6,952 nt of DNA from positions 1 through 6,952 of the forward strand of contig JAGOCY010000072.1 in assembly GCA_017998495.1 (NCBI GenBank), read 5' to 3'. Both the position numbers and the translations under genes were made by a program. This stretch comes from Corallincola sp. Its GTDB lineage: Bacteria > Pseudomonadota > Gammaproteobacteria > Enterobacterales > Neiellaceae. Shown piece after piece: positions 6,297-6,952 of the stretch. Below the pieces are notes generated by a model. The model had not been told where the DNA came from. It ran no database searches and worked only from the letters and a program-made list of their open reading frames with translations. Numbering within the stretch: the first letter of the stretch is position 1; each line of letters starts with the position of its first letter.

Positions 6297-6752
6297 TTAG
6301 CCGACCAGACTAACCGGGTAGGACTGCACGGTGCGCGGGATGAGCGAGCCTTCGTCGGTCTGCTCATAGCGGATCTCGGTAGCCTGCATCAGCACCTGAT
6401 AAACAGGATCAGGCACTTCTACCACCTTCTCGCGCTGGATGATGTAGGCCACGCCGTTGATGGAGACGTACACATCATCATTGCCGCGGCTCTGCGGGTC
6501 GCGGGAGATGCGGATCTTGACGCGCTTCTCCTTGTTGATCTCGCGCTGTTCAGCGGTGGGGGCGCCGGTAATTGCTTCCGCGCTCGGGGCGGTGGCAGCA
6601 TCACGGTTGATGCCTGCCGCCTGCTCCTGTTCGATGATCTCGGCAACCAGCTTGTCTTTGCTGGTATTGGCGGCCTTGTCGATGCCGAAGTTCTCGGACA
6701 GGTATTTGCGCAAATCAGCCGGCGCGGCGTTATTGAGGTCGATCAGTTCCAT
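6297..6752 (-). CDS. Small virion-associated protein with SAP/HeH-like N-terminus
   Basis: A protein of 151 residues. Residues 3-42 (IDLNNAAPADLRKYLSENFG, then a Lys-rich second helix KDKLVAEIIEQE) look like a helix-extended-helix of the SAP/HeH/LEM type, a small fold that often binds nucleic acid. Residues 45-72 are an Ala/Thr/Pro-rich linker. Residues 76-151 form a compact strand-rich domain with K-R-V-K-I-R-I, V-Y-V-S-I-N-G, V-V-E-V-P-D-P-V-Y and a closing V-Q-S-Y-P-V-S. I recall this C-terminal pattern from phage proteins encoded next to capsid genes, though without an agreed role. A head-decoration, connector or DNA-associated role is inferred. The stop lies two bases before the next ATG, so translation is probably coupled. 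A longer reading from GTG 6788 was rejected because it runs through the terminator. Confidence 0.72.
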   Translation of the reverse strand: MELIDLNNAAPADLRKYLSENFGIDKAANTSKDKLVAEIIEQEQAAGINRDAATAPSAEAITGAPTAEQREINKEKRVKIRISRDPQSRGNDDVYVSINGVAYIIQREKVVEVPDPVYQVLMQATEIRYEQTDEGSLIPRTVQSYPVSLVG

Positions 6753-6761
6753 GGTTCTGTG

Positions 6762-6766
6762 CTCCT
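6762..6766 (-). promoter_or_regulatory. Ribosome binding site that fixes the start at 6752
   Basis: The minus strand reads AGGAG, then nine bases, then ATG at 6752-6750. This favours that ATG over an in-frame GTG at 6788, which lies inside the terminator hairpin and has no Shine-Dalgarno sequence in a usable position. Confidence 0.8.
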
Positions 6767-6767
6767 G

Positions 6768-6798
6768 AAAAAAGGAAAAGGCCCGCACTTGGCGGGCC
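6768..6798 (-). terminator. Rho-independent terminator after the capsid gene
   Basis: On the minus strand a perfect 7-bp stem GGCCCGC/GCGGGCC (6798-6792 paired with 6786-6780) closes a 5-base CAAGT loop. It is followed by the U-rich run TTTTCCTTTTTT (6779-6768). The stem begins 16 bases past the capsid stop codon and ends before the ribosome binding site of the next gene. No separate promoter is visible downstream, so it probably attenuates rather than stops transcription, leaving the capsid message most abundant (inference). Confidence 0.88.
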
Positions 6799-6814
6799 GG
6801 TTATGGGCTGCGTA

Positions 6815-6952
6815 TTAGAGGGCGGTAACCGCAACCTCGATACGGGTCATCCACAGCTCGTTGAGACGAACCGCGGCAAACCAGCTTTTCCAGGAGGCGG
6901 AGCCACGCTGACCGAGCGGATCACCGCCACGCGGAGTGTTTGGGTTCAGCAC
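6815..6952 (-). CDS. Major capsid protein, C-terminal end (partial)
   Basis: The last 45 codons of a gene that enters from the right edge, ending in TAA at 6817-6815. The visible peptide includes NPNTPRGGDPLGQRGSASWK, followed by SWFAAVRLNELWMTRIEVAVTAL. The G-D-P-L-G-Q-R-G stretch, then W-K, an aromatic pair, a Leu-Asn and a closing R-I-E-V-A strand resemble the C-terminus of the N4-gp56-type phage major capsid proteins (from memory of the family). These form the icosahedral shell. A strong hairpin terminator follows the stop, and adaptor and tail genes come next, which is where a capsid gene would sit. Only the tail end is visible, so the family assignment is moderately sure. Another abundant head protein is the main alternative. 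Confidence 0.65.
   Translation of the reverse strand: MLNPNTPRGGDPLGQRGSASWKSWFAAVRLNELWMTRIEVAVTAL

Noticed and set aside
6753..6788. Twelve-residue N-terminal extension of the SAP/HeH-like protein from GTG 6788
   Set aside because: The extension would be coded by the terminator hairpin and U-tract, while AGGAG nine bases before ATG 6752 gives a clear start.

Overview
The window looks like part of the virion-structure module of a tailed bacteriophage or prophage with a podovirus-like layout. Every supportable gene lies on the minus strand, so transcription runs from high to low coordinates. The genes are packed with short overlaps (1 to 8 bases) or gaps (up to 39 bases). There is no tRNA, rRNA, insertion sequence, CRISPR array, integrase or bacterial housekeeping gene. 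The host cannot be fixed from the sequence. GC-rich coding with clear Shine-Dalgarno sites fits a Gram-negative, probably proteobacterial, host (inference).

Read in the direction of transcription, the layout is: the last 45 codons of a probable major capsid protein (6952-6815); a rho-independent terminator (6798-6768); a small protein with a SAP/HeH-like N-terminus and a conserved phage C-terminal domain (6752-6297); a short head-to-tail adaptor (6294-5896); a large tail protein that is probably the nozzle or tail tube (5902-3596); a tail fibre with a probable knob domain (3603-2704); a small conserved protein that may be a fibre or tail assembly factor (2703-2383); three genes of low-complexity or helical proteins that probably lie inside the virion or are ejected (2343-1780, 1769-1398, 1398-130); and the start of a Gln/Pro/Ala-rich protein that runs off the left edge (130-1).

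Together these genes would supply the capsid shell, the connector and tail that close it, the host-recognition fibre, and proteins that may travel with the DNA into the host. The order capsid, adaptor, nozzle, fibre, internal proteins is the main support for the weaker calls. Names in the upper half rest on remembered family sequence patterns. Names for the three internal-protein genes rest mostly on position and composition.

The most unusual points are an adaptor that seems to lack its middle domain, a 422-residue protein with a long Ser/Gly-rich disordered head and glycine-zipper-like hydrophobic segments, and an apparent ejection cassette with no recognisable lytic enzyme in the part seen. 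I found no convincing defence system, non-coding RNA or other unrelated hidden system.
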